Positions 42,501 to 50,780 are shown, counted from the stretch's first letter. The stretch: DNA of 64,000 nt from Rhodanobacteraceae bacterium ZG21-1 (GCA_021390615.1 JAJEJU010000023.1:62001-126000); one strand, 5' to 3'. Numbers and translations are program-made. Notes: generated from the letters alone by a model not told the origin.

Positions 42501-45131
42501 CTCGACAGCAGCGGCAACGAGATACTTTCCAGCACCGCGCCCTACGTGGTGAGCGGCCCGGATACCTCGGGCACCAACGCGCCGGGCACGCTGGCCAATT
42601 ACACCTGCCCGAATGCGCCGATTCCGGCTGCAGGCAGCGCGATCTTCGACCCGTCGGCCAACGGCACCGGCTGCCGCATCGTCTCGACCAACAATCCGCT
42701 GATCCCGGCCTGGGACGGCACTACCCTGCTCAACGCCTACTACGATCCCTCGGCCAGCACCTACTCGACGATCAAGCAGAACATCGAGACCCAGCGCAGC
42801 TACAGCGCCGATGCGGGCATCGCGCAGAACCTCGGCCAGCGCTACATCTTCACCTACCTGACCGCGGCACCCAACGCGCAGACCCAGGCCACCACCACGC
42901 AGGCGACCACGCCGGCGGCCGGCACCCTGATCGGCGGCACCCAGACCGACTTCGTGTGGAACACCCAGACCTGCTCCGCCACCGGCACCTGCGCGCTGAG
43001 CTCGACCTCCGGCTTCTTTGGCAACGTCACGACGACCAACGTCAACGTGCGCCTCGGCAACTACGGCCTGCTCAACGAGAAGAGCCCCGCGCTGGCGCAG
43101 AAACTGCTCAACTGGGTGCGTGGCGAAGAAGACACCGCCGACTTCCGCAGCCGCACCAGCAACGACAAGACCAGCGCGTATACCTACCGTCTCGGCGACA
43201 TCGTCGATTCGTCGCCGGCCGTGGTGAACTCGCCTGCGATGGGCTACGACCAGATCTACAGCGACCTGACCTACGCCGCCTTCCGCACCAACTATCGCAA
43301 TCGCCGGCAGATGATCTACGTGGGCGCCAACGACGGCATGCTGCACGCCTTCAACAGCGGCTTCTACGTGCCGGCGCAGCTCGCCACCAGCACCACCCAG
43401 GCGACCAACGCGATGGTCGCGCGCACCCTGCCGTCCAGCATGGGCAACACCGGCTCGCCGTCGTCGGCGGCCGGCAACAACTGGTCGCTGGGCCAGGAGG
43501 TGTGGGCCTTCGTGCCGGACAACCTGCTGCCGCATCTGCGCTGGATGGCCGACAAGAACTACACCCACGTGTTCTATGTCGACGGCAGCCCGGTGGTCAC
43601 CGACGTGCAAGTCTGGGGCACCGGCAGCACCTCGGGCTGCAAATCGGGTGTTCCGGGCACCGGCGACACCGACAGTGCCGGCCACGTGTGCGGCTGGGGC
43701 ACGGTGATGGTGGTGCCCTTCCACCTCGGCGGCGGCCCGATCACCGTGGACACCATCGGCGACGCCAAGACCAGCAGCCAGCAGACGTCCAACTCGGCCT
43801 ACGTGATTCTCGACGTGACCGATCCTGAGCAGCCGCCGACCGTGCTCGGCGAGATCACCACCGGCACCTATACGCTGGGCCAGCCGATCTTCGCCGTGCA
43901 TCGCGAAGCCAGCGACGGCAAGCTGCACTTCCTGCTGACGATCGGCTCGGGTACAGCCGACAACGGCGGCCCCAGCGGCACTGGCACCAAGCCGGTCTCC
44001 GCGCCCGCCGGCAGCAACCTCGGCGTGTGGGTGTACGACATGGCAAATGTCGTGGCGAAGAACAGCAGCCCCGTCGCCACCTTCACCGGTACCGGCGGCG
44101 GCGGCCCCGCCAACAGCTTCGCCGGCGACATGTCGTCGGCCGACTTCGACCTCAACTACAGCGCCGAAGCAGTGTATTTCGGCGTGGTCACCAATCCGCC
44201 CACCACGGCCACGCCGCAGAACGCCGTGTATGGCGGCGGCCTGTGGAAACTGGACATGTACACCGGCGCGGCGGCCGCTCCGGATACCAGCGATCCCTCG
44301 ACCTGGCGCCTGAAACAGGTCTATGCCGCCGGGGTGCCGATCACCATCCGGCCCACCCTCGCGCTGGATACCAGCAACCGCCGCATGATTTATTTCGGCA
44401 GCGGCCGCTCCTACACGCCCAGCGACGACAGCGGCATCCTGGCTCAGGGCGTGCAGCAGCAATACATCTACGGCGTCTCGGACAACAGCCTGCTCGGCCT
44501 GCCGGCAAGCTGCCCGACCACGTTGTTCGACGCCACCTCGGTCTCGGTCACCGCCAACGGCGCGGTGTCCACCAGCGGCAGCGGCAGCTTGCCGGGCAAC
44601 GCCACCAGCCTGCCCAATCTGGAAAGCGCGCTGCTGGCCACCATCCCGCAGAACCAGACCAACGGCGGCTGTTATCAGTACGCTGGCTGGCAGCTGGCGC
44701 TCGCCGCGGGCAACAGCAATGCGCAGGTGCAGCAGCCCTCCGAGCGAGTGATCAGCAGCCAGGCGCTGTTCAACAGCATCCTGCTGACGCCCACCTATAC
44801 GCCGCCCAGCCAGTCCCAGATCAACGCCGCCGGCTACAGCAGCTGCAACCCGATTCCGGTGCCCGGCGTCAGCAACCTCTACGGCATGGACTATCTGACC
44901 GGCACCGCCGCTCCAGCCCTGGCCGGCAGCTTCGGCACCGCCGGAGGCAGTGCCACCGGCGCGGTGCTGCGCAGCGTTTCGCTGGGTTCGGGCAAGGCGT
45001 CGTCCCCGACCGTGCGCAACGGCACCGCAAACCTAGGCATCGACAATACCAATCTCGGCGTCAAGACCGCTCCGAACCCGAATCCGAACGGCACCGAGAT
45101 CTCGTGGCGCGAGCAAACGGACAACCAGTGA
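39528..45131 (+). CDS. pilY1: Very large type IV pilus tip adhesin PilY1
   Basis: 1,867 residues, compared with about 1,160 in Pseudomonas aeruginosa. An N-terminal signal peptide (about 17-40) is followed by a long Ser/Thr/Asn/Gly-rich region containing the PilY1 segment Y-K-A-Y-T-D-Y-T-D and R-Y-S-G-N-F-M-N-W-A-T-M. The C-terminal beta-propeller starts near 1230 with Y-V-G-A-N-D-G-M-L-H-A-F at about 1264-1275. A calcium-loop-like D1539-F-D-L-N-Y-S-A-E1547 matches the DxDxNxxxE pattern that controls pilus retraction in P. aeruginosa. No von Willebrand MIDAS D-x-S-x-S is seen. The ATGA overlap with pilX supports the start; ATG 39555 is an alternative. Confidence 0.93.
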   Translation: MSPSSKASAMSHAAKFVRGLSLGLPFALLSGLALYAVQAQQSQATIPTGAITGKVTDYASYPNGTNVGITAVPPVAMIVASTDEQLFYKAYTDYTDMTGKGSPDITYNNNFEYQGYFNPNVCYTYSASTFVPSSAATSHQCQSRYSGNFMNWATMSRLDMLRYAMYGGWRTVDTASQTVVTRSIIPNDGHAWVKVYTGSDLSSYLPYTGSSISLCSATTGNLSSASSTSAGLHIAKGTYTQWASMESSQCNYSTSDANAPYSGNDFVVSVQVCDGTYDTRSMCKTYGTSSIKPTGVLQQFGESDSTQQIRFALMTGSRNNPRSGGALRKNASFIEGNLNSSNAVDHTCATNTNELSLADGTFCSGNQGIISNLSSISLNSSNNYWTGSVWNSCSTYGIYNRYPGFGVNGILDNPGVSGRSTNTYHCGAWGNPVTEMYAEALRYVSGQSSATSGFYVGSDYVSGMSGGVTWSPPLTESNYCASCAIVLISSGQVTFDGDEIPALSGIVNYSSANGDINAATDSIGNNEGINGNSYIVGRMLTSSTDLAVGNQVNTTSDVCQPQTVGQLSLARGICPDGASMEGSYLLSGLAWQAWVNGITLANISSAHNLKPVHTYAVALSESMPTFQIPTSAGSVTLAPLCQSSNTNHAGNGGAPAESGAVSDYRTCGLLSLQLGQLSSAVSPNYTYGQTFNTTGQSGSFTVIWDDSTWGNDHDLDVTSLVSWCVGAACGSPSNTNKDPSNFCWNTNVNGAQSAVSSVATATSSACTGGHLRQSIASNQVLVRTEMLTASAGNDMSSGFSITGVSGAAGTSSGNGVHRTFWRPGNQNYNLITGQSNYPTQWTTPQVEVFTASASSTGSTTLQNPLWYAAKYSGFPYKASGLGQPAATADIMPTSGTGNNWQGPDGNPANYFLARNPSALVAGLQSAFQQIANSGISANDFGNADSPSSSNDFSGNGLSYQVQYFATRNGVNWTGSVQAFWSNAQGYLQEGSLDSSGNEILSSTAPYVVSGPDTSGTNAPGTLANYTCPNAPIPAAGSAIFDPSANGTGCRIVSTNNPLIPAWDGTTLLNAYYDPSASTYSTIKQNIETQRSYSADAGIAQNLGQRYIFTYLTAAPNAQTQATTTQATTPAAGTLIGGTQTDFVWNTQTCSATGTCALSSTSGFFGNVTTTNVNVRLGNYGLLNEKSPALAQKLLNWVRGEEDTADFRSRTSNDKTSAYTYRLGDIVDSSPAVVNSPAMGYDQIYSDLTYAAFRTNYRNRRQMIYVGANDGMLHAFNSGFYVPAQLATSTTQATNAMVARTLPSSMGNTGSPSSAAGNNWSLGQEVWAFVPDNLLPHLRWMADKNYTHVFYVDGSPVVTDVQVWGTGSTSGCKSGVPGTGDTDSAGHVCGWGTVMVVPFHLGGGPITVDTIGDAKTSSQQTSNSAYVILDVTDPEQPPTVLGEITTGTYTLGQPIFAVHREASDGKLHFLLTIGSGTADNGGPSGTGTKPVSAPAGSNLGVWVYDMANVVAKNSSPVATFTGTGGGGPANSFAGDMSSADFDLNYSAEAVYFGVVTNPPTTATPQNAVYGGGLWKLDMYTGAAAAPDTSDPSTWRLKQVYAAGVPITIRPTLALDTSNRRMIYFGSGRSYTPSDDSGILAQGVQQQYIYGVSDNSLLGLPASCPTTLFDATSVSVTANGAVSTSGSGSLPGNATSLPNLESALLATIPQNQTNGGCYQYAGWQLALAAGNSNAQVQQPSERVISSQALFNSILLTPTYTPPSQSQINAAGYSSCNPIPVPGVSNLYGMDYLTGTAAPALAGSFGTAGGSATGAVLRSVSLGSGKASSPTVRNGTANLGIDNTNLGVKTAPNPNPNGTEISWREQTDNQ

Positions 45132-45580
45132 TGAAAACCACACCTTCTCCTGCTCGAGGCTTCACCCTGATCGAACTGCTGGTGGTGGTGGTGATCCTGG
45201 CCGTGCTGGCTGCGATCGCCCTGCCCCGCTACCAGAAATACGTACTGCGCGGGCACCGCACCGAGGCGACCAAGCTGCTGCAGGACCTGGCCGGCCGCGA
45301 GGAAAACTACTTCTACACCAACAACGCCTATGTCACTGCCATAGGCAATATCGCCTCGCTCGGCATGAGCACGACGAGCCTGCAGCAGGCGGCGCCCGAG
45401 TACACCATCACCATCGCCTCGGTCGACACCACCACGTCCACCTATGCGCTGACCGCCACGCCCACAGGCACCCAGGTCAGCGATACCGATTGCACCAGCC
45501 TCACCCTGACCAATACCGGCCTGCACACGTCGAATGGCTCGGCCACCGCCGACACCAACAACTGCTGGCAGAGTCACTGA
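45131..45580 (+). CDS. pilE: Type IV pilus minor pilin PilE
   Basis: 149-residue prepilin with a nine-residue leader ending R-G before F-T-L-I-E-L-L-V-V-V-V-I, Glu5 present, a Y-Q-K-Y-V-L-R-G-H-R-T-E-A segment, and a C-terminal Cys pair (D-C-T-S-L near 125 and N-C-W-Q near 146) for the D-region disulfide. Its ATG overlaps the pilY1 stop by one base (TGATG). ComF/PilE-type pilins sit at the end of the tip-complex operon in relatives. Confidence 0.92.
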   Translation: MKTTPSPARGFTLIELLVVVVILAVLAAIALPRYQKYVLRGHRTEATKLLQDLAGREENYFYTNNAYVTAIGNIASLGMSTTSLQQAAPEYTITIASVDTTTSTYALTATPTGTQVSDTDCTSLTLTNTGLHTSNGSATADTNNCWQSH

Positions 45581-45581
45581 A

Positions 45582-46223
45582 ATGCGCGGCCCGCAGCAGA
45601 CCCGCTCCATGCCGGCGGCCAGCTCGATCAGGCGTGATGCCGGCATCACCCTGATCGAGCTGCTGGTGACGATCGCGATACTGGCCATCCTCGCCGCGTT
45701 CGCCTATCCGCAGATGCGCAACATGATCCGGCACAACCGCGCGGCGTCGCTGAGCAACAGCATGCAGGCCGACCTGCTGTACGCCCGCGGGCAGGCGGCG
45801 GCGACGCGCAGCTACATCTCGATCTGTCCGGTGGCCAATCCCGGCGACCAGACCTGCGCGACCAACAGCGGCACTTACGACAACGGCTGGCTGGTGTACA
45901 CCTCGAGCGCCGCGAACACGGTCTACGACGGCACCGCGGCGAATCTGCGCCGGGTCGGACAGGCGGCGGTGAATGCCTCGCTGCGTTCCAGCATCAACGG
46001 CGTGATCACCTATAACTCGCGCGGCATGCTGTTGAGCAGCGGCGACCAGCAGGCCACCAGCGACGTGCTGTTCTATGCCTGCAGCAAGACCTCGGCGACC
46101 GACACCGTCGGCGTCAGCGCCAACGGCACGCCAGGCGTCTCGCTGAGCGCGGCCGGATCCGGCCGTGTCGCGTCCTTCGCTCTCGCGGCAGGTGCCTCGT
46201 GCACGCCGCCGACAGGTACCTGA
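45582..46223 (+). CDS. fimT: FimT/GspH-type pseudopilin
   Basis: 213-residue prepilin: a leader of about 21 residues ends A-G, and the mature protein would start I-T-L-I-E-L-L-V-T-I-A-I (Glu5 present). Ile in place of the usual Phe at position +1 is uncommon. FimT assists DNA uptake in Legionella and Xanthomonas-like bacteria by binding DNA at the pilus tip. The start is one base beyond the pilE stop. In many relatives fimT is the first gene of the operon; here it is last. Confidence 0.88.
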   Translation: MRGPQQTRSMPAASSIRRDAGITLIELLVTIAILAILAAFAYPQMRNMIRHNRAASLSNSMQADLLYARGQAAATRSYISICPVANPGDQTCATNSGTYDNGWLVYTSSAANTVYDGTAANLRRVGQAAVNASLRSSINGVITYNSRGMLLSSGDQQATSDVLFYACSKTSATDTVGVSANGTPGVSLSAAGSGRVASFALAAGASCTPPTGT

Positions 46224-46252
46224 GCCTCCATCGGCGCAACCCTCCCGCCTGC

Positions 46253-46258
46253 TATGCT
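46253..46258 (+). promoter_or_regulatory. -10-like element before the small membrane protein gene
   Basis: TATGCT lies 20 bases before the ATG at 46279, giving a short leader. Confidence 0.35.
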
Positions 46259-46278
46259 CGGCGTTTTGGCAGGCCCGC

Positions 46279-46716
46279 ATGCGCACCTTGTTGTTCCGCC
46301 TGATCGGCATTCTTGAAATCGCCGGCGGCCTCTACGGCGCCGTGAGCATGCTGCGCCGCCTGCTGCCGCCGGGCTCGGCCCAGGAAAGCCTCACCGCCTT
46401 GATCGGCCTGCTGTTGTTCGGCTTCGTGCTGGTGGCCGGCGTGCTGCTGGTGGAAGGCAGCGAGCGCGGCGTCACGCTGTCCCGCTGGGCGCAGCTGCTG
46501 CAGCTGCCGCTGATCGCCACGCCAGTGTTCCACTACGCCCTGCACTGCGGCACCTACCTCAACATCTTCACCACCTTGCACGCCTCGCCGCGACTGGGCC
46601 TGGACTGGCATATCGGCAGCCAGGGCTTCGTGCTTGCGCTGTCCGGGCCGGCCCCCTCCTGGCTGGGCATCAACCTGCTGGCTTTGCTGTCCTGGCTGGC
46701 GCTGCGGCTGCGCTGA
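46279..46716 (+). CDS. Hypothetical four-helix membrane protein
   Basis: 145 residues with about four membrane helices (about 5-24, 38-58, 75-90, 118-140). No family recognised. It follows the pil operon after 55 bases but has its own promoter-like hexamer, so a pilus role is not implied. The sequence between the third and fourth helices (C-G-T-Y-L-N-I-F-T-T-L-H) is the least hydrophobic loop. Confidence 0.65.
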   Translation: MRTLLFRLIGILEIAGGLYGAVSMLRRLLPPGSAQESLTALIGLLLFGFVLVAGVLLVEGSERGVTLSRWAQLLQLPLIATPVFHYALHCGTYLNIFTTLHASPRLGLDWHIGSQGFVLALSGPAPSWLGINLLALLSWLALRLR

Positions 46717-46762
46717 GCTTCGTGCAGAACCGCGCGGCGGCTAGGCCGTGGCCTGCGCACGC

Positions 46763-46768
46763 TATCAT
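46763..46768 (+). promoter_or_regulatory. -10 element of the rRNA methyltransferase gene, leaderless geometry
   Basis: TATCAT ends six bases before the ATG at 46775. The start point would coincide with the start codon. Confidence 0.5.
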
Positions 46769-46774
46769 GTGCCG

Positions 46775-47974
46775 ATGAACGACCCGTCCCATGTTGGCGC
46801 GAACGGCGCCCCCAGCTCCCTGCCGGTGATCCGGCTGAAATCCGACCGCGCCCCCGGCCACCCGTGGATCTGGTCGGCCCAGGTGCACAAGCCCGAGCAG
46901 CGCCTGCCGCCGGGCAGCGTGGTGGAAATTCGCGACGCCAAGGACCGCTTCGTCGGTCGCGGCTTCTGGAACGGCCATGCGCGCATCGCGCTGCGCCTGC
47001 TCGCCACGCACGCCAACGAGAGCATCGACGCCGCCTGGATCGCCTCGCGCATCGACGCCGCGGTGGCCCTGCGCCGCGACTGGCTGACGCTGGACCACAC
47101 CAGCGACGCCTGGCGCGTGGTGCATAGCGAAGGTGACGGCCTGTCCGGCCTGATCGTGGACCGCTACGCCGACATCCTGGTGGTGGAATACTTCGCCGCC
47201 GGCATGTGGCGCTTCCGCGAGACCATCCACGCCGCCCTGCTCGCGCACTTTCCCGGTGCGCGGCTGTACTGGTTCGCCGAGAGCCACGTGCAGAAGCAGG
47301 AATCCTTCGACTGCCGCAGCGGCGAGGTGCCTGCCGCGGTCGAAGTGCACGAGCACGGCCTGCGCTTCCACGCCGCGCCTGGCTGCGGCCACAAGACCGG
47401 CTTCTTCGCCGACCAGCGCGACAACCGCCGCCGCTTCGCCGAGCTGGCGCGCGGCCGCCGCGTGCTGGACCTGTGCTGCAACGCCGGCGGCTTCGCCGTA
47501 CATGCGATGGCGGCCGGCGCACGCGAGGCCACCGGCGTGGACATGGATGCCGGCATCCTCGAAATCGCCCGCGCCAACGCGGCGGCCAACCAGGTGGCGG
47601 CGCGCTTCGAACAGGCCGACATCTTCGACTGGTTGCGCGCCGCCGTGGAACGCGGCGAGCGCTACGACGCGGTGGTGCTCGATCCAGCCAAGCTCACCCG
47701 CGACCGCAACCGCGTCGTCGACGCGCTGAAGAAATACTTCGCCATGAACCGGATGGCGCTGGACGTGATCCCGCCAGGTGGCCTGCTGCTGACCTGCTCG
47801 TGCACCGGGCTGGTGAGCGAGGCCGACTTCCTCGAGATGCTGCGCCGGGTAGCGCTGAACGCCGGTCGCGAAATCCAGATCCTGGACGTGCGCGGCGCCG
47901 GCGCCGACCACCCGGTGCGCAGCGACGTGCCGGAAGGGCGCTACCTGAAAGCGGTGTTCTGCCGGGTGTCCTAG
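46775..47974 (+). CDS. Class I SAM-dependent rRNA methyltransferase with PUA domain (RlmI-like)
   Basis: 399 residues: an N-terminal PUA domain (G-H-P-W-I-W-S-A-Q-V; V-V-E-I-R-D-A-K; G-R-G-F-W-N), a central EEHEE region, and a Rossmann methyltransferase (K-T-G-F-F-A-D-Q-R-D-N-R, V-L-D-L-C-C-N-A-G-G-F, D-A-V-V-L-D-P-A-K-L). RlmI methylates C5 of 23S rRNA C1962. The late L-L-T-C-S-C-T segment contains the catalytic Cys position of 5-methylcytosine enzymes of this family. ATG 46775 sits directly after a -10 hexamer. Confidence 0.9.
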   Translation: MNDPSHVGANGAPSSLPVIRLKSDRAPGHPWIWSAQVHKPEQRLPPGSVVEIRDAKDRFVGRGFWNGHARIALRLLATHANESIDAAWIASRIDAAVALRRDWLTLDHTSDAWRVVHSEGDGLSGLIVDRYADILVVEYFAAGMWRFRETIHAALLAHFPGARLYWFAESHVQKQESFDCRSGEVPAAVEVHEHGLRFHAAPGCGHKTGFFADQRDNRRRFAELARGRRVLDLCCNAGGFAVHAMAAGAREATGVDMDAGILEIARANAAANQVAARFEQADIFDWLRAAVERGERYDAVVLDPAKLTRDRNRVVDALKKYFAMNRMALDVIPPGGLLLTCSCTGLVSEADFLEMLRRVALNAGREIQILDVRGAGADHPVRSDVPEGRYLKAVFCRVS

Positions 47975-48042
47975 CCGAGCGTCGAGTCGCGAGCGTCGGC
48001 GACATTTCGTCGCTGGCCGAAGTGCCGCCGGCATGCTGCGCA

Positions 48043-48048
48043 TAGAAT
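48043..48048 (+). promoter_or_regulatory. -10 element of the DHA2 exporter gene, leaderless geometry
   Basis: TAGAAT ends six bases before the exporter ATG at 48055, as seen for several other genes here. Confidence 0.5.
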
Positions 48049-48054
48049 GGCGGC

Positions 48055-49464
48055 ATGCCACGCACCGCTCTCCCCAGGCGGGCTTCGCTGCCCTGGACCA
48101 TCGCCGCCGCCAGCTTCGGCTTCGCGGTGGTGCAGCTCGACGTCACCATCGTCAACGTAGCGCTGCCCCGGCTCGGCCAGGAACTGCAGGCCAGCGTGCC
48201 CGGCCTGCAGTGGGTGGTGGACGCCTACACCCTGGTGTTCGCCGTGCTGCTGCTCTCGGCCGGCGTGATCAGCGATCGGCTGGGTGCACGGCGTGCCTAT
48301 CTATGCGGCCTGGCCGGCTTCGCGCTGGCCTCGGCCGCCTGCGGTGCCGCCCATAGCGCAGCCCAGCTGATCGCCGCGCGCGCCGCGCAAGGCATCGGCG
48401 CCGCCCTGCTGGTACCGCCCTCGCTGGCCTTGCTCAACCATGCCTGCGCCCACGATGCACGCCTGCGCGCCCGCGCCATCGGCATCTGGACCGCGGCCGC
48501 CGGCGTCTCCATCGCCGCCGGGCCGATCGTCGGCGGCCTGCTGCTGAATGCACTCGGCTGGCGCAGCATCTTCTTCGTCAATCTGCCGGTGTGCCTGATT
48601 GGCCTGGCGATGGCCTGGCCGGTGGAGGAAACCCCGCGCAAGCCCGGGCAACATATCGACCTGCCCGGCCAGGTACTGGCCATCGCCGCGCTGGCCAGCC
48701 TGACCGCGGCGGTGATCGAGGCCGGGCCGCTCGGCCTGCGCCACCCGCTGGTGCTCGGCGGCTTGGCGCTGGCCGTCGCCTGCGCGCTGCTATTCGTGCG
48801 GGTGGAGCGCCGCACGAGCCAACCGATGCTGCCGCTGGGCTTTTTCCGACGCCCCAACTTCAGTGCGGCAGTGCTGTTCGGCATCGCGGTGAATCTCACC
48901 TACTACGGCGCGATCTTCGTGCTCAGCCTGTACCTGCAGCACGTGCGCGGCTACGGCGCGGCGCAGGCGGGGCTGGCCTTCCTACCGCTCACCGGCACCT
49001 TCGTGATCTCTAATCTGCTCAGCGGCTGGATGGTCGGCCACCACGGCAGCCGGCCGCCGATGCTGCTGGGTGCGCTGATCGGCGCGAGCGGCTTCGCCCT
49101 GCTGGCCCGGCTGGATGCGCACAGCGGCTATCTGGCCATGCTGGCGCCCTTCCTGCTGATTCCCGGCGGCATGGGCCTGGCCGTGCCGGCGATGACCACG
49201 GCGATCCTGGCCAGCGTGGAGAAAACCTGGTCGGGCACCGCCTCGGCCGTGCTCAATGCGGCGCGCCAGGCCGGCGGCGCGATCGGCGTCGCCGCGTTCG
49301 GCGCCCTGGTCGGCAGCCAGCAGAGCGGCATCGTGCCCGGCATGCATGTCGCCGCCCTGGGCTCCAGCGCGATGCTGGCGATGGCGGCGGCGCTGGTCTG
49401 GTACGGCATCCATGCGCAGCAGCCGGCCGACGAAGGACAAACCGGCGGGCGAGAACACCTCTGA
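48055..49464 (+). CDS. MFS drug exporter, DHA2 (EmrB/QacA) family
   Basis: 469 residues with 14 predicted membrane helices. Signatures include L-D-V-T-I-V-N-V-A-L-P in helix 1 (motif D1 of DHA2), the A-x-x-D-R-L-G-A-R-R motif A loop, and helix 5 motif C-like G-P-I-V-G-G. No regulator is adjacent. EmrB/QacA-type pumps expel hydrophobic drugs or cations; the substrate cannot be predicted. No EmrA-like adaptor is present, so it would work alone. Confidence 0.92.
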   Translation: MPRTALPRRASLPWTIAAASFGFAVVQLDVTIVNVALPRLGQELQASVPGLQWVVDAYTLVFAVLLLSAGVISDRLGARRAYLCGLAGFALASAACGAAHSAAQLIAARAAQGIGAALLVPPSLALLNHACAHDARLRARAIGIWTAAAGVSIAAGPIVGGLLLNALGWRSIFFVNLPVCLIGLAMAWPVEETPRKPGQHIDLPGQVLAIAALASLTAAVIEAGPLGLRHPLVLGGLALAVACALLFVRVERRTSQPMLPLGFFRRPNFSAAVLFGIAVNLTYYGAIFVLSLYLQHVRGYGAAQAGLAFLPLTGTFVISNLLSGWMVGHHGSRPPMLLGALIGASGFALLARLDAHSGYLAMLAPFLLIPGGMGLAVPAMTTAILASVEKTWSGTASAVLNAARQAGGAIGVAAFGALVGSQQSGIVPGMHVAALGSSAMLAMAAALVWYGIHAQQPADEGQTGGREHL

Positions 49465-49543
49465 GCGCGCCCGCGGCCTGAACCAGGCCAGACCCGTGGC
49501 GTCATGCTGCGCCCGCCGCACGCATTTTCGCCGGCCTGCACGC

Positions 49544-49549
49544 TACGCT
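49544..49549 (+). promoter_or_regulatory. -10-like element before the DUF2252 gene
   Basis: TACGCT lies 28 bases before the ATG and is followed by an AGGAA ribosome-binding sequence, giving a short conventional leader. Confidence 0.35.
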
Positions 49550-49577
49550 GCGGCCTCCCCGCCCAGGAACGGCATCA

Positions 49578-50780
49578 ATGACCGACGTGGTCCACAGCAT
49601 CCTCGCCTTCAACGCCGGCCGCGACCCGGAACGCCTGCAGCGCAAATACGCTGCGATGCGGCGTGACCCGTTCACCTTCCTGCGCGGCAGCTGCCACTTG
49701 TTCTACGCGCGCCTGCCATCGGCCAAGACCCTCAGCAAGGCGCCGCCGACCTGGATCTGCGGCGACCTGCACCTGGAGAACTTCGGCAGCTACAAGGGCG
49801 ACAACCGGCTGGTCTACTTCGACCTCAACGATTTCGACGAAGCCGCGCTGGCGCCATGCAGCTGGGAACTGCTGCGGCTGCTGGTCAGCGTGCGCATCGG
49901 TGCGCACAGCTTGCAGCTGAGATCCACCCAGGCCGAAGTGCTGTGCCGGCATTTTCTGGACGCCTATACGGCCGCGCTGCACAGCGGCAAGGCGCGCTGG
50001 GTCGAGCGCGACACCGCCGCCGGCATGGTCGGCGAGCTGCTCGACGAACTGCGCGGCCGGCTGCGCCCGGCCTTTCTCGACAGCCGCTCCGAGCGCAAGG
50101 GCAAACGCCGCACGCTGCGCACCGACGGCAAGCATGCCCTGCCCGCCTCGCGCGAACAGCGCGAGCGCGTCACCGCCCTGATTGAACAAGTGGCGGCCCG
50201 CGAGGACGATCCGCGCTTCTATCGCGTGCTCGACGTGGCGCGACGCATCGCTGGCACCGGCAGCCTCGGCGTGGACCGCTACGTGATCCTGGTGCAGGGC
50301 AAGGGCTCGCCGGACGCGAACTACCTGCTCGACCTCAAGCAGGCGCTGCCCTCCTCGCTGGCGCCGCGACTGCAGCTGGAACAGCCGCGCTGGCGCAACG
50401 AAGCCGAGCGGGTGGTTTCCGTGCAGCGCCGCATGCAAGCCGTCTCGCAGGCCTTCCTGCAGGCGGTCGAAATGGACGGCCATGCCTACGTGCTGCGCGG
50501 CCTGCAGCCCACCGAAGATCGCGTCGCCCTGGCCGACTGGAACGGCAAACTCGAGCGCCTGGAAGGCGTACTGCAGACCATGGGCCAGCTGGTCGCCTGG
50601 GCGCAGCTGCGCAGCAGCGGACGCCAGGGCTCGGCCAGCGCCGACGAGCTGATCGCCTTCGGCAGCAAGCGCCGCTGGCCGCAGCGACTGCTGGAGCTGG
50701 CCGCGGAAAGCGCACAGCAAGTAAGGCGCGACTGGAAGGTCTATGCCAAGGCCTACGACCAGGGCGCGTTCAAGCTCTGA
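49578..50780 (+). CDS. DUF2252 family protein (kinase-like fold)
   Basis: 400 residues of the DUF2252 family. Conserved features are R-D-P-F-T-F-L-R-G, then W-I-C-G-D-L-H-L-E-N-F-G and F-D-L-N-D-F-D-E-A, which mimic the H-x-D and D-x-D catalytic loops of aminoglycoside-kinase-like enzymes. A small-molecule or protein kinase activity is plausible but unproven. An AGGAA ribosome-binding sequence precedes the ATG. It is followed by a 208-base region with nothing recognisable. Confidence 0.88.
   Translation: MTDVVHSILAFNAGRDPERLQRKYAAMRRDPFTFLRGSCHLFYARLPSAKTLSKAPPTWICGDLHLENFGSYKGDNRLVYFDLNDFDEAALAPCSWELLRLLVSVRIGAHSLQLRSTQAEVLCRHFLDAYTAALHSGKARWVERDTAAGMVGELLDELRGRLRPAFLDSRSERKGKRRTLRTDGKHALPASREQRERVTALIEQVAAREDDPRFYRVLDVARRIAGTGSLGVDRYVILVQGKGSPDANYLLDLKQALPSSLAPRLQLEQPRWRNEAERVVSVQRRMQAVSQAFLQAVEMDGHAYVLRGLQPTEDRVALADWNGKLERLEGVLQTMGQLVAWAQLRSSGRQGSASADELIAFGSKRRWPQRLLELAAESAQQVRRDWKVYAKAYDQGAFKL

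Noticed and set aside
39903-44462. 1,519-codon open frame antisense to pilY1
   Set aside because: It is a codon-bias shadow: the translation is Ala/Gly/Val/Arg/His-rich without domain pattern, while the plus strand gives an unbroken PilY1. Similar shadows lie opposite uvrD, purH and accC.
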